From Desulfoluna sp942491485 (GTDB taxonomy: Bacteria > Desulfobacterota > Desulfobacteria > Desulfobacterales > Desulfolunaceae): 64,000 nucleotides of DNA. The notes under the pieces were generated by a model that was not told where the DNA came from, made no database searches, and saw only the letters and a list, made by a program, of their open reading frames with translations. Position 1 is the stretch's first letter; every line of letters begins with the position of its first letter. Of this stretch, positions 53,999 to 62,930 are shown one piece after another. The stretch lies in NCBI GenBank assembly GCA_942491485.1, contig CALOAX010000005.1, positions 1-64,000 of the forward strand, given 5' to 3'. Position numbers and translations under genes: made by a program.

Positions 53999-54847
53999 AT
54001 GGAGGCGATACTGCTGAAGGGCCAGGAGTTGCTGGCATTTTACGGACTGAAGGTTGTGGCGGCTCTGGCCATTTTTATTATTGGGCGAATTGCTGCAGGG
54101 ATGTTGCGGGGCGTGTTAAAAAAGATGATGGAAAAGGGGCAGGTGGAGCCGACCCTTACCTCCTTTATCTGCAGCGTGTCGTATGTGGCGATGCTGGCAT
54201 TTGTGATCATCGCCGCCCTGGGAAAACTCGGGGTGCAGACAGCCTCCTTTGTTGCCGTGCTGGGTGCCGCAGGCCTTGCCGTTGGTTTGGCACTTCAAGG
54301 GTCCCTCTCCAACTTTGCGTCAGGGGTGTTGTTGGTGATTTTTACCCCTTTTAAGGTGGGGGATTATGTGGAGGCCGGAGGCACGTCCGGTACCGTGGAG
54401 GAGATCAGCATTTTCTCCACGATTATAAAGAGTCCCGACAACAAGCGGATCATTGTACCCAACGCCAGTGTCACAGGGGACAACATCATCAACCATACGG
54501 CAAATGACCAGCGGCGAGTGGATCTTGTCGTGGGTGTGGGCTATGGCGATGATATCGATCTGGTGAGAAGGACCCTGCAGAATATCCTGGCCAAAGATGA
54601 CCGGCTCCTGGCTGAGCCGGCTCCCACCATTGGTGTTGTGGAGCTTGCCGAGAGCAGCGTCAATTTTGTGGTGCGGCCCTGGGTGAAGACCGCTGACTAC
54701 TGGCCGGTTTACTTTGACCTGAATGAGGCAATCAAGAAGACCTTTGACGAAAAGGGGATCTCGATTCCCTTCCCCCAGAGAGACCTGCACCTGTCCATGG
54801 ACGGGGCATCACTGGAGAGCATCGCCACGTTAAAGTCGGCATCATAA
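53999..54847 (+). CDS. MscS-family mechanosensitive channel (copy 2)
   Basis: The 282-aa protein has the same length and layout as copy 1, about 70% identical by eye. The pore helix is VLGAAGLAVGLALQGSLSNF, then VPNASVTGDNIINHTANDQR in the beta domain. GAGAAAGG precedes ATG 53999; TTG at 53993 is also in frame. A proper intrinsic terminator follows, unlike copy 1. Confidence 0.95.
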   Translation: MEAILLKGQELLAFYGLKVVAALAIFIIGRIAAGMLRGVLKKMMEKGQVEPTLTSFICSVSYVAMLAFVIIAALGKLGVQTASFVAVLGAAGLAVGLALQGSLSNFASGVLLVIFTPFKVGDYVEAGGTSGTVEEISIFSTIIKSPDNKRIIVPNASVTGDNIINHTANDQRRVDLVVGVGYGDDIDLVRRTLQNILAKDDRLLAEPAPTIGVVELAESSVNFVVRPWVKTADYWPVYFDLNEAIKKTFDEKGISIPFPQRDLHLSMDGASLESIATLKSAS

Positions 54848-54908
54848 AAGGCCGGTAAAAGGCGGGCGGTTGTTTTTGCGCCGTTTGTCTGAAGCTCCTT
54901 ATGAAATG

Positions 54909-54953
54909 AAAGAGCCGTGAACCACCCAAGGGGAGGATCACGGCTCTTTTTTG
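54909..54953 (+). terminator. Intrinsic terminator after MscS copy 2
   Basis: AAAGAGCCGTGA / TCACGGCTCTTT, 12-bp perfect stem, followed by TTT. Confidence 0.88.
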
Positions 54954-54954
54954 T

Positions 54955-55054
54955 GCCTCCGGCGGCAAGGTGTGCCACCTTGAAAGCAGGTTGCGAATGC
55001 GCATCGCCCCTCGTTCCTCGGGGTGATCACATTCGCTGACGGGCATAGCCCGTG
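54955..55054 (+). repeat. Type A repeat module
   Basis: Full-length: GCCTCCGGCGGC, AAGGTG/CACCTT, GCGAATG/CATTCGC and ACGGGC/GCCCGT-like stems, directly after the terminator. Confidence 0.92.
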
Positions 55055-55183
55055 GCAAAGATCGCTATAACTTTGATTGAAGCATAAGCGCTGTTTTTTT
55101 ATGCGTCTCCGTGAATCATCTTGCCCGGGGAACGAGGTGACTCTTAACCTGGGGCGCAGGGGATCACCCGTGACCTTCATGAT

Positions 55184-55975
55184 TTAAGGAATGACAAGAT
55201 CGAGGCCGATGGGGCAATGGTCGGATCCGAAGGTGTCGTTGTCGATCCAGGCGTCTTTGAGCCAGCCGTTGTCGATGATGTCCTGGCTTACGTAAAAGTA
55301 GTCGATGCGCCACCCGGCATTGTTCTTCCGGGCGTTGAAACGGTAGGACCACCACGAGTACTTCTCTTCCTCGGGATAGAGGTGCCGAAAGGTGTCCACG
55401 TAGCCCATGGCCAGGATCTTGTCGATCCACTCCCGCTCCACGGGGAGAAAACCCGAGCGTTTGGAGTTGGCCTTGGGGTGTCTCAGATCAATTTCGTTAT
55501 GGGCGGTGTTGACGTCCCCGCAGATGATGACAGGGCGCCCTTTTTCCTTGAGGGCGTTGGTGTAGTTGAAAAAAGCATCGTAAAACCTGAGCTTGTAGTC
55601 AAGGCGCTCATCGCTCTGCTGGCCGTTGGGAAAGTAGACGTTGAAGAGGGTGAATTTGTCGTATTCCAGCTCCAGGATTCGTCCTTCGTCGTCGAATTCG
55701 GGAATCCCGATGCCGTGCCGAACGGCTTTGGGGCTTGTTTTCGTCCAGGCACCCACACCGCTGTATCCCTTTTTGACAGTGGAGAAGGACCAGTGGGGTT
55801 TGGAACCGTTGATCTCTGTCATTTCAGGGGTGAGCTGGGGCTCCTGGAGCTTGGTCTCCTGGACCATGAGCACATCGGCCCCGAGGTTCTCCATGGAGTC
55901 CAGAAAATCTTTTTTTAAAACGGCCCGAAGGCCGTTGACATTCCACGATACCAGTCGCACTTCCTCTGTTCCCAT
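55184..55975 (-). CDS. xth: Exodeoxyribonuclease III
   Basis: The 263-aa AP endonuclease/exonuclease III acts in base-excision repair. Motifs are SWNVNGLRA, VQETKLQ (metal Glu), GVGAWTK, GDVNTAHNEIDL, GFLPVEREWID, WRIDYFYVS and GSDHCPIGLDL (catalytic His). AAAGGGA precedes ATG 55975; an in-frame ATG at 55996 lacks a good site. Length is typical. Confidence 0.95.
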   Translation of the reverse strand: MGTEEVRLVSWNVNGLRAVLKKDFLDSMENLGADVLMVQETKLQEPQLTPEMTEINGSKPHWSFSTVKKGYSGVGAWTKTSPKAVRHGIGIPEFDDEGRILELEYDKFTLFNVYFPNGQQSDERLDYKLRFYDAFFNYTNALKEKGRPVIICGDVNTAHNEIDLRHPKANSKRSGFLPVEREWIDKILAMGYVDTFRHLYPEEEKYSWWSYRFNARKNNAGWRIDYFYVSQDIIDNGWLKDAWIDNDTFGSDHCPIGLDLVIP

Positions 55976-56323
55976 TGTTTCCCTTTCGTACGTCATGTGT
56001 CTGAAGCTCGACTTGTATGACGTTGATCAAGCCGTGCTGATATCAACCCGGCGTGTACAGGCATGACTGTTGAGGGGTGCTACACCCGTCTATTCTTGCC
56101 CTCTCCACCACCTGGGAATTCATCTGTTTACGTATCCGGGTGAACACCAAAGTTATATGGGCTCACCATTCAGCCCCCCCAAAAGCTCCCTCGGCGGGTC
56201 GTTTTCAGAAATGAGCCCCGAAAACTGTCCGGTTGAGGTGCCCTTTGCTCCGTGGGGAGACAGACTCGTTAAGCCCCAACTTTATGGATTGTGGGCATCG
56301 CCGATGCAATCGAAACCGCGTTC

Positions 56324-56378
56324 AAAGTCTGTTTGTCAAACTTTTTAAAAGGTTGGCCCTGACAGGTCCGCCGGAGGC
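56324..56378 (+). repeat. Type B repeat module, diverged
   Basis: AAACTTTTTAAAAGGTTGG with several changes, ending GTCCGCCGGAGGC; solitary. Confidence 0.75.
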
Positions 56379-56430
56379 GACGTTGAGCTGAACAGGTACC
56401 AAAGATGATGTGTTTACCCCTGGGGCCAAC

Positions 56431-56472
56431 GGGTGATGCGACACGTTGGACGCATCACCTGTCTTTTTTTTG
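56431..56472 (+). terminator. Plus-strand terminator-like hairpin without an adjacent plus-strand gene
   Basis: GGTGATGCG / CGCATCACC stem, loop ACACGTTGGA, followed by TGTC then eight T residues. The neighbouring genes are both on the minus strand, so it would end an unannotated plus-strand transcript. Confidence 0.65.
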
Positions 56473-56476
56473 GTTA

Positions 56477-56977
56477 CTACTTCAACGTGGCAAGGATCTC
56501 CTCGTAGGGAGGCTCCTCCTTTAAGTCTGTTGCAAATGAAGAATAAATAACCGTTCCCCCTTCGTCAATAACCACCACCGCACGGGCAAGAAGCCCCTCC
56601 AAGGGGCCTTCGGTAATGCGAACACCGTAGACATCGCCAAAGCCACGGGTGCGAAGTTCCGAAACGGCTGTGACCCCTTCAATGCCTTCTGTTTCGCAGA
56701 ACCGTTTGTGGGCGAAGGGGAGGTCGGCAGAAACGCTCAGGACCTGGGTGTTGTTAAGGGATGCCGCTTCCCGGTTGAAGCGATGGACCGATGCGGAGCA
56801 GACCGGTGTGTCGATGCTTGGGAAAATATTCAAAACAACGCGCTTTCCCGCCAGGTCGGGAAGGCTGACATCGGAGAGGTCGGTTTTGGTCAGGGTGAAT
56901 CCGGGGGCTTTGGTGCCAATGCCGGGAAGGTTGCCTGTGGTGTTGGCGGGGACGCCGCCTATCATGATCTCTGCCAT
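56477..56977 (-). CDS. tpx: Thiol peroxidase
   Basis: The 166-aa atypical 2-Cys peroxiredoxin reduces hydroperoxides. Peroxidatic Cys60 is in FPSIDTPVCSASVHRFN and resolving Cys94 in KRFCETEG, the standard Tpx spacing. AAGGAGACAAACC precedes ATG 56977; the upstream ORF extension is not conserved. It fits oxidative-stress defence in an anaerobe. Confidence 0.95.
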   Translation of the reverse strand: MAEIMIGGVPANTTGNLPGIGTKAPGFTLTKTDLSDVSLPDLAGKRVVLNIFPSIDTPVCSASVHRFNREAASLNNTQVLSVSADLPFAHKRFCETEGIEGVTAVSELRTRGFGDVYGVRITEGPLEGLLARAVVVIDEGGTVIYSSFATDLKEEPPYEEILATLK

Positions 56978-57432
56978 GGTTTGTCTCCTTGGATTGGGTG
57001 CTGTAAGCGACCCGGTTTTGCCACACCCCTGAGAGCGGGGGGGCGTCATGATGTTGATACATGACGAACACGTTGCTTTAGATGTGTTTACAAAATGCAT
57101 GCCAGCCTGGTGAGAACCATGAGAAGGGATAGGAATATGACGGTATTCTCTTGGTTTAGAACTATATCAGGTCTTCGGCTCCGGGGGCAAGAGGGGAGAG
57201 ACGGGCTGGGTACATGGGATCCATGAGACGGTTGTGCTTCAGGGTGTCTCTATGCCGGCAGTTCTTTTTCGGAAGGCCAGGGCCTTACAAAGGATAAATC
57301 GTGTGACACTCAGATGTTTCCTTTTGGAGGGACGCACTATACAATGGGCGAGCAAATCAATTGACACGCCCCCCTGTTTTCCCGCGATGTTATCGTGGGC
57401 TGCTGAAATGCACCGGGATGTAGGAAAAAGTG
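56978..57432. other. Divergent region between tpx and the GcvT-SHMT gene
   Basis: No convincing ORF or repeat module. Promoters for both genes are expected here. Confidence 0.4.
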
Positions 57433-57461
57433 AAATCACTTCACTGCAGACGAAGTGATTT
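57433..57461 (+). promoter_or_regulatory. Hairpin just upstream of the GcvT-SHMT gene
   Basis: AAATCACTTC / GAAGTGATTT, ten-base arms with a nine-base loop, ending 34 bases before the start codon. No glycine-riboswitch signature is apparent. Confidence 0.5.
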
Positions 57462-57494
57462 AACCCAAGCTGATGAACCATGGAGGAGACGCGC

Positions 57495-60143
57495 ATGACG
57501 GAACTTCACCGAACACCTTTCATTGACTTCCATCAGGAGGCCGGAGGCCAGATCGTTGAGTTTGGGGGCTGGGAGATGCCCATTCAGTATCCGTCAGGGA
57601 TTGTGGGGGAGCACCTTATCACCCGAAAAGGGGCCGGCCTTTTTGATGTGTCTCACATGGGGCGCTTTATCGTAAGCGGTGACGATGCCCTTGGGTTCCT
57701 TCAGCATGTGCTCACCAACAACGTCGCCGCCCTTGATGTCGGAGAGTCACAGTACACCATCATCCCCAACGAGAGTGGCGGGGCCATCGACGATGCCTAC
57801 CTCTACCGCTTTGAAGAAGAGAATTACCTGCTTGTCGTGAATGCCTCGAACCGAGAGAAGGGCTGGGACCATTTTCAGTCACACGTGGAGGGTTTCGGCG
57901 ATGTGACCTTGGAAGACAGCACCATGGATATCGTCATGGTGAGCCTTCAGGGCCCGGAATCAAAGAAGATTCTCACAGACCTCCTTGAGGAAGGAGAGCT
58001 TCCCGACCCCATGCGCAACACCCTTTCCGAAGTTATTTTGGGTGGCGTCACCGTGCGCCTGGCCCGCACCGGGTACACCGGAGAGCCGTTGTGTTTTGAA
58101 ATTTTCTGTGATGTGGCCCATGCGGATGTCCTTTGGAGGATGCTGACGGAGAAGGGGGCCGAACCCGTAGGCTTGGGAGCAAGGGATACCCTTCGACTGG
58201 AGGCGGGCCTCCCCCTTTACGGCCATGAGATGGGCCTCGACGCCGAGGGCAATGAGCTTCCTGTGTTTGCCTGCCCGCTGGCCAAGTTTGCCGTGAGCTT
58301 GAGCCCCTTGAAAGGCGATTTTATTGGAAGGAGCGCCCTCGCCCGTCAGCAGAAGGCCTTTGCCCGTATTGTGGATCGTGATTACTCCCTGAAAGCCGAC
58401 CTGCCCCGCATTGCCAAAGCCGTTGCCATTACGGGTAAAGGCATCGCCCGTCAGGGCTGTAAGGTGTTCAGGGAGGACCGTCATGTTGGTTATGTCAGCA
58501 GCGGAACCATGGTCCCTTATTGGGTGATGGAAGGTGAGGGGATCAACTCCCGCCTCACCGATGAGAAGGGGAGGCGCGCCATCTGCCTTGCCATTATGGA
58601 TAGCGAGCTCGAGGTAGGGGATGCCCTGCAGGTGGAAATTCGCGGCAAGATGAGCGAGGCCGTCATCGTGCCTTACCACATGCGAAGCGAGGCGCCGCCT
58701 TACGCCCGTCCCATCCTGTGGAACGAGCTTCGGTTAGAAGAAGAAAAGGAGCAGTTCGCCGAGGCCTCCCGTAAAATCCAGTCCCTTCTTTCAAAGGCCG
58801 CAGAAAATACCATCTGGCGGCAGACGGAGTGCATCAACCTGATCCCTTCGGAGCAGTCTGTTTCCCCCATGGTGAAGTTGCTCTCTTCCATGGACCCGGC
58901 GGGGCGCTATGCGGAACACAAAAAGGTGGCAGCCTTCAGCGAGGCGGAGGTCTTTTACTACCAAGGCACCGAGTTCATCGCCAAGGTGGAATCCCTGCTC
59001 CAAGAGGAGATGCGTTGCTTCTTTGGCTGTCGTCAGGCGGAAACCCGCGTGATCTCGGGACAGATGGCCAACACCGCCGTCTTCAGTGCCATGGTGGACT
59101 ACATCAACCGCGCCGACCGCAAGAGCGAGCAACGCCGCATGCGGAGCGTGATGAACCATCACATCATCAAAGGGGGGCATCTGAGTGCTCAGCCCATGGG
59201 GGCCTTGAGGGATTTCATTGCCCGAAATCCCCGCACCGAAAAGCCCGCGGTGGTCAATTTCCCGGTGCTCGTCGACAACCCGTACCGGATTGATGTGGAC
59301 GCCTGCAGGGTGCTTCTGGAAGAGGAGAAGCCGGAACTCATCATCTTCGGCAAGAGCATGATTCTTCATAAAGAGCCGGTGAAAGAGATCCGCGCCATGG
59401 TGGATGCCATGGGCCTGGATACCGTTCTGATGTACGACATGGCCCATGTCCTTGGCCTTGCAGGCCCCTGCTTTCAAGATCCTTTTGCAGAAGGGGCCGA
59501 CCTTGTGACGGGCTCCACCCACAAAACCTTTTTCGGCCCCCAGCGCGGGGTGATTGCCTCCAACGTGGATGTGGACGATTCCAAGTATGATCTGTGGGAA
59601 GCCATCACGCGGCGCACCTTCCCGGGAAGCGTCAGCAACCACCACCTTGGAACGCTCCTTGGCCTCTATGCCGCTGCCATTGAGATGAACTGTTTTAAAG
59701 AGACCTACCAGAAAAAGGTGGTGGAAAATGCCCGCCACTTTGCCCGGGCCCTTGCCGATTGCGGCCTCAACGTGGCCGGTGATCCTTCCCTCGGCTACAC
59801 CGAAACCCACCAGGTGGTCATCAAGGTGGGCTACACGAAAGGCCCTGAGGTGGCCACACGCCTCGAAGAAAACAACATCGTGGTGAACTACCAGGCCACC
59901 CCCGAAGAAGAGGGGTTCACCGCGTCAGGCGCCCTGCGAACCGGTGTCCAGGAGATGACCCGGTTTGGCATGGAGAAAGAGGATTTCGAGGAACTGGCCG
60001 AACTCATGGCCGCTGTCATCAAGAAGGGAAAAACCGTCAAGGAAGAGGCCGTAACACTTCGAAGCCGTTTTACCGAGATGCGGTACTGTTTCAAGGGGGA
60101 AGCCATTGACCCTCTTATGGACCAACTGCACCGATTGATTTAA
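57495..60143 (+). CDS. Fused glycine-cleavage T-protein and serine hydroxymethyltransferase
   Basis: The 882-aa protein joins two one-carbon enzymes. Residues ~1-370 are GcvT (FHQEAGGQIVEFGGWEMPIQ, LFDVSHMGR, TGYTGEPLCFEIF, LEAGLPLYGHEM), which releases methylene from the H-protein onto tetrahydrofolate. After a charged linker (~390-425) residues ~430-882 are an SHMT (LIPSEQSVSP, RYAEH, YYQGTEFI, DMAHVLGL and the PLP site GSTHKTFFGPQRG with Lys677), which uses methylene-tetrahydrofolate and glycine to make serine. GGAGGAG precedes ATG 57495. The SHMT half is divergent from E. coli GlyA but retains its key motifs. No gcvH or gcvP is adjacent. Confidence 0.92.
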   Translation: MTELHRTPFIDFHQEAGGQIVEFGGWEMPIQYPSGIVGEHLITRKGAGLFDVSHMGRFIVSGDDALGFLQHVLTNNVAALDVGESQYTIIPNESGGAIDDAYLYRFEEENYLLVVNASNREKGWDHFQSHVEGFGDVTLEDSTMDIVMVSLQGPESKKILTDLLEEGELPDPMRNTLSEVILGGVTVRLARTGYTGEPLCFEIFCDVAHADVLWRMLTEKGAEPVGLGARDTLRLEAGLPLYGHEMGLDAEGNELPVFACPLAKFAVSLSPLKGDFIGRSALARQQKAFARIVDRDYSLKADLPRIAKAVAITGKGIARQGCKVFREDRHVGYVSSGTMVPYWVMEGEGINSRLTDEKGRRAICLAIMDSELEVGDALQVEIRGKMSEAVIVPYHMRSEAPPYARPILWNELRLEEEKEQFAEASRKIQSLLSKAAENTIWRQTECINLIPSEQSVSPMVKLLSSMDPAGRYAEHKKVAAFSEAEVFYYQGTEFIAKVESLLQEEMRCFFGCRQAETRVISGQMANTAVFSAMVDYINRADRKSEQRRMRSVMNHHIIKGGHLSAQPMGALRDFIARNPRTEKPAVVNFPVLVDNPYRIDVDACRVLLEEEKPELIIFGKSMILHKEPVKEIRAMVDAMGLDTVLMYDMAHVLGLAGPCFQDPFAEGADLVTGSTHKTFFGPQRGVIASNVDVDDSKYDLWEAITRRTFPGSVSNHHLGTLLGLYAAAIEMNCFKETYQKKVVENARHFARALADCGLNVAGDPSLGYTETHQVVIKVGYTKGPEVATRLEENNIVVNYQATPEEEGFTASGALRTGVQEMTRFGMEKEDFEELAELMAAVIKKGKTVKEEAVTLRSRFTEMRYCFKGEAIDPLMDQLHRLI

Positions 60144-60150
60144 CCGATAT

Positions 60151-60180
60151 GGCCGGAGGCGACAATTTTCGCCTCCGGCC
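60151..60180. repeat. Hairpin with repeat-core sequence between the fusion gene and the RAYT
   Basis: GGCCGGAGGCGA-CAATTT-TCGCCTCCGGCC, a perfect 12-bp stem, seven bases past the stop. Its core GCCTCCGGC is the same as the end of the dispersed modules; it may also act as a terminator. Confidence 0.75.
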
Positions 60181-60348
60181 CCGGTCGTGGTCGGTTTTCC
60201 CTCCCAAGTGGGGACAGGCCCATTATGTTTGCGGTTCGTCATGATATGTGAGACACTCCTTTTGATGCTTGTATCCCGCCTGAATCACACCGAAACAATC
60301 TGTTCGTGCCATTTGAATTTGACCTCGCATGAAACCAAGGAGGATGAG

Positions 60349-61269
60349 ATGCCTCGTGTTTCCCGACTGGTTGTTCCAGATGAAAAAGCGATTTACCATG
60401 TGATCTCTCGAACCGCCCTGGACGGTCTGCCTTTTAAGAAAATCGAAAAAGATGAGCTGGTCCGCATTATCCAGAAATTTTCTGCGGTCTACCATGTGGA
60501 TGTTCTCGGCTATGCGGTGATGGGAAACCATTTTCATCTGCTGGTACAGGTTTACCCCGATGTGCTGTTGACTGATGCTGAGGTGAGGCGCCGCTTTCAT
60601 CTTCTGTATGGCGATGTGCTCCCTTTTCCCGAGTCAAGAATGGCTGAACTCAGGCGCAGGTTCTGCAGCCTGTCGGAGTACGTCAAAGAGATCAAACAGA
60701 CCTTCTCCCGGTTCTACAATAAGAGAAAAAATCGAAAAGGGACCCTGTGGGGAGAACGCTTTAAGAGCGTTATCGTCCAGCAGGGGCGGACCGTCATTCA
60801 TTGCCTTGCTTATATTGATTTGAATGCTGTGCGGGCGGGGATCGTCAAGCGGCCTGAGGATTACCGGTGGTGTTCTATGGGCTACCACGCTCAGACGGGC
60901 AACAAAGATGGATTCCTTTGTCTCGATGCTGCATATTTTGAGCCCGGTATGCAAACACCTGAGGATCAGATGAAGACGTACAGGGCGTACCTTTACAATG
61001 CTGGTGCTATCGAAAGAAAGGGAAAGGCCTCGATTGCCAGAGAAATTCTTGATGAAGCGTCGGAAATTAATTTTCAAATAAACAGTTTTAGACGGTTGAA
61101 ATACAGAACCCGGTATTTCTCTGATTCGGGTATTATCGGGTCCCGTGAATTTGTATCGGTAACCTACAGCAGATTCAAAGACCGGTTCAGGTCAAAACAC
61201 CCAAAGAAGCCACAGCCCGTCAAAGGTATAGAGGGTATGTACTCCTTGAAACGGTTGGCAGAAACCTGA
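60349..61269 (+). CDS. REP-associated tyrosine transposase (RAYT, IS200/TnpA_REP type)
   Basis: The 306-aa protein is a HUH single-strand DNA transposase of the Y1 type. The HUH motif is GNHFHLLVQV (His-Phe-His) and the catalytic Tyr is expected in KEIKQTFSRFYNKRKNRKGT; GTLWGERFKSVIV and YIDLNAVRAGIVKRPEDYRW are typical RAYT signatures. AAGGAGGATG precedes ATG 60349. RAYTs are single-copy housekeeping-like genes that spread REP/REPIN palindromes. Flanking palindromes occur on both sides (60151-60180 and 61290-61322). Confidence 0.92.
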   Translation: MPRVSRLVVPDEKAIYHVISRTALDGLPFKKIEKDELVRIIQKFSAVYHVDVLGYAVMGNHFHLLVQVYPDVLLTDAEVRRRFHLLYGDVLPFPESRMAELRRRFCSLSEYVKEIKQTFSRFYNKRKNRKGTLWGERFKSVIVQQGRTVIHCLAYIDLNAVRAGIVKRPEDYRWCSMGYHAQTGNKDGFLCLDAAYFEPGMQTPEDQMKTYRAYLYNAGAIERKGKASIAREILDEASEINFQINSFRRLKYRTRYFSDSGIIGSREFVSVTYSRFKDRFRSKHPKKPQPVKGIEGMYSLKRLAET

Positions 61270-61289
61270 CGTAAGCCTCGAGCCAAGTG

Positions 61290-61322
61290 ACCACCACATG
61301 GCAGGTGAGAGCCTGAGGTGGT
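61290..61322 (+). repeat. Palindrome downstream of the RAYT
   Basis: ACCACC / GGTGGT with an inner GGC/GCC pair, 21 bases past the RAYT stop; no T-run. Could be a transposase recognition palindrome or a weak terminator. Confidence 0.5.
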
Positions 61323-61671
61323 GAGGTGCGTCTGAATTGGGGATTTGGCGACTGATGCAAAACGAATCTCATCAGTTGCTATTCGATTCCCCTCGGTTTG
61401 TGGCGGGGTGGTGATGAAATAACGTATGTTTGAAGGGTAGGCGTGGGATCGTGACGTGTTTTATCGTAAAGAGCCTGTCCCTTATAATAATCTTCATTTT
61501 TTTGATGATTCATTATGGTAAACTCATAAAACGATTGCAGCCAATTTCCCCCTTCCGTTCTATTGTATCCCTCTCCTTTTGACCGATCTTTATCTGTGGT
61601 TGTCAGATTCACTCTCCACTCCCTTTGTCACTCTTTGTCGATATGTGTCACATTTTCGAACTGTTGACGTC
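61323..61671. other. Gene-free stretch
   Basis: AT-richer than neighbours; a 77-aa minus-strand ORF has no ribosome site or recognisable motif and is not called. Confidence 0.4.
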
Positions 61672-61700
61672 TTGACAGGTTTCGATGTTTAAAGTATCTA
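61672..61700 (+). promoter_or_regulatory. Near-consensus sigma-70 promoter of the FadR-type regulator gene
   Basis: TTGACA (61672-61677), exactly 17 bases, TATCTA (61695-61700). Predicted start about 61,707, inside the operator palindrome. Confidence 0.7.
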
Positions 61701-61731
61701 ATGGTTAAACCATTTAACCATTAGATACTTT
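61691..61731. promoter_or_regulatory. 19-bp perfect palindrome with a GntR-type operator core
   Basis: AAAGTATCTAATGGTTAAA is exactly repeated in inverse after a CCA spacer. It contains TGGTTAAACCA (61702-61712), matching the TGGT-nnn-ACCA operators of FadR-subfamily GntR proteins. It covers the -10 and start site, ideal for autorepression. The T-rich bases after it also allow a terminator reading. Confidence 0.6.
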
Positions 61732-61937
61732 TTCTTGATTGTCGGGAGGCCTGTTTTTGCTCGGTGTGTGTGAGTTGTGGCGGGTGAGAAAATCCGGCTT
61801 GCACCTCGTTGTTTATGGGGCCGCTTCAGGAAAGGGTGTCTTAATACCCAAACGCAGGTCGGTCGAAGAAGAATCGATTCAATGTGCCGGCTGACGAAAA
61901 TCAGTGGTCTTACTTCGTATGGAGCCATCAAAGAGAC

Positions 61938-62645
61938 ATGTTTGAAAAAGCAAAGCAGAACCGGGTTTTTCAGGACGTGGTGGATCAGATCCAGGAGGCT
62001 ATCCTGGACGGGCGCATCAAGGCCGGTGATAAACTGCCGTCGGAAAGGGAACTCAAGGAGACCTTCAACATCAGCCGGGGCACCCTGCGGGAAGCCCTTC
62101 GCGTTCTGGAGCAGAAGGGTCTCATCGAGATCCGGTTGGGTGTGCGCGGTGGCGCCATCGTGAAGCAGGCATCCACAGAGCCCATGCTGGAGACTCTCTC
62201 CCTCATGGTGCGCCGAAAAGAGCTCCCCTTTGAAAGCCTCCAGGAGTTCCGCAGCTCCGTGGAAGCCGATATCGCCTCCCTGGCCGCACAGCGCCGCACA
62301 GAGGAAGACCTTGGGCGCCTCGAAGGTATCCTGAGTGAAGCAAAGCATCATCTGGAAGACTCATACGACTGGGATGCCTTCATCGCTGCAGACGGCCGTT
62401 TTCATCAGGAGCTGGCCCGCATCGCCCGAAACCCGCTCTTCTCCCTGGTCCAGAAGGCCGTCCATGAAAACATCCACGAGTATTACGAATCCTACCTCGC
62501 AAGAAAACGGGAGATCCTTGAAGAAAACTTTCAGGACCTCACAGAGATGTTTCACGCCGTGAAGGACGGCAACGGCGTCCGCGCCGCTGCCCTCATGAGT
62601 AGCCACGTGGTCAAGTTCGACCGCCACATGGGTTCGGATCAGTAG
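61938..62645 (+). CDS. FadR-subfamily GntR transcriptional regulator
   Basis: The 235-aa regulator has an N-terminal winged HTH (AILDGRIKAGDKLPSERELK, SRGTLREALRVLEQKGLIEI) and an all-helical FCD ligand domain (~90-225, ESLQEFRSSVEADIASLAAQ, DGRFHQELARIARNPLF). The FCD domain usually binds a carboxylate. I start at MFEKAKQNRVFQDVVDQ as in related desulfobacterial proteins; ATG 61884 is an alternative. putA lies 450 bases downstream, so proline use is the likely regulon, though this is inferred. Confidence 0.88.
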   Translation: MFEKAKQNRVFQDVVDQIQEAILDGRIKAGDKLPSERELKETFNISRGTLREALRVLEQKGLIEIRLGVRGGAIVKQASTEPMLETLSLMVRRKELPFESLQEFRSSVEADIASLAAQRRTEEDLGRLEGILSEAKHHLEDSYDWDAFIAADGRFHQELARIARNPLFSLVQKAVHENIHEYYESYLARKREILEENFQDLTEMFHAVKDGNGVRAAALMSSHVVKFDRHMGSDQ

Positions 62646-62651
62646 AATAAT

Positions 62652-62741
62652 GCCTCCGGCGGGTCGGTTTTTAAAAAAAAAGCTGCAAAATTATTCGGTT
62701 GGCATTGCGATCTCTCCTCGTTCCTCGGGGAAATCGCAATG
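62652..62741 (+). repeat. Type A repeat module, variant
   Basis: Starts GCCTCCGGCGGG six bases after the regulator stop; the inner stem uses CATTGCGAT/ATCGCAATG. Left half of a ~392-bp doublet with 62931-63043. Confidence 0.75.
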
Positions 62742-62930
62742 TCCTATAATCGGTCCGATTGATGAGGCGGGTATTTTAATAGTAACCCGGCAACTAAATA
62801 TACAAGCAGGCGGTGAAAGAGATGTCAACGTTATCGGGACGATACCGCCCCTCGACATTCATGCATTTAACCGCCGGGTGAAGACATAGAAACGTTGTCG
62901 TTTTCTTGATGAGTATATCAGCTTTTGAGC

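Noticed and set aside
57100..57494. Glycine riboswitch upstream of the GcvT-SHMT gene
   Set aside because: I looked for the paired glycine-aptamer signatures and found only a simple ten-base hairpin.
61379..61612. 77-aa minus-strand ORF
   Set aside because: No ribosome site, no recognisable motif, and it sits in the leader region of the regulator gene.
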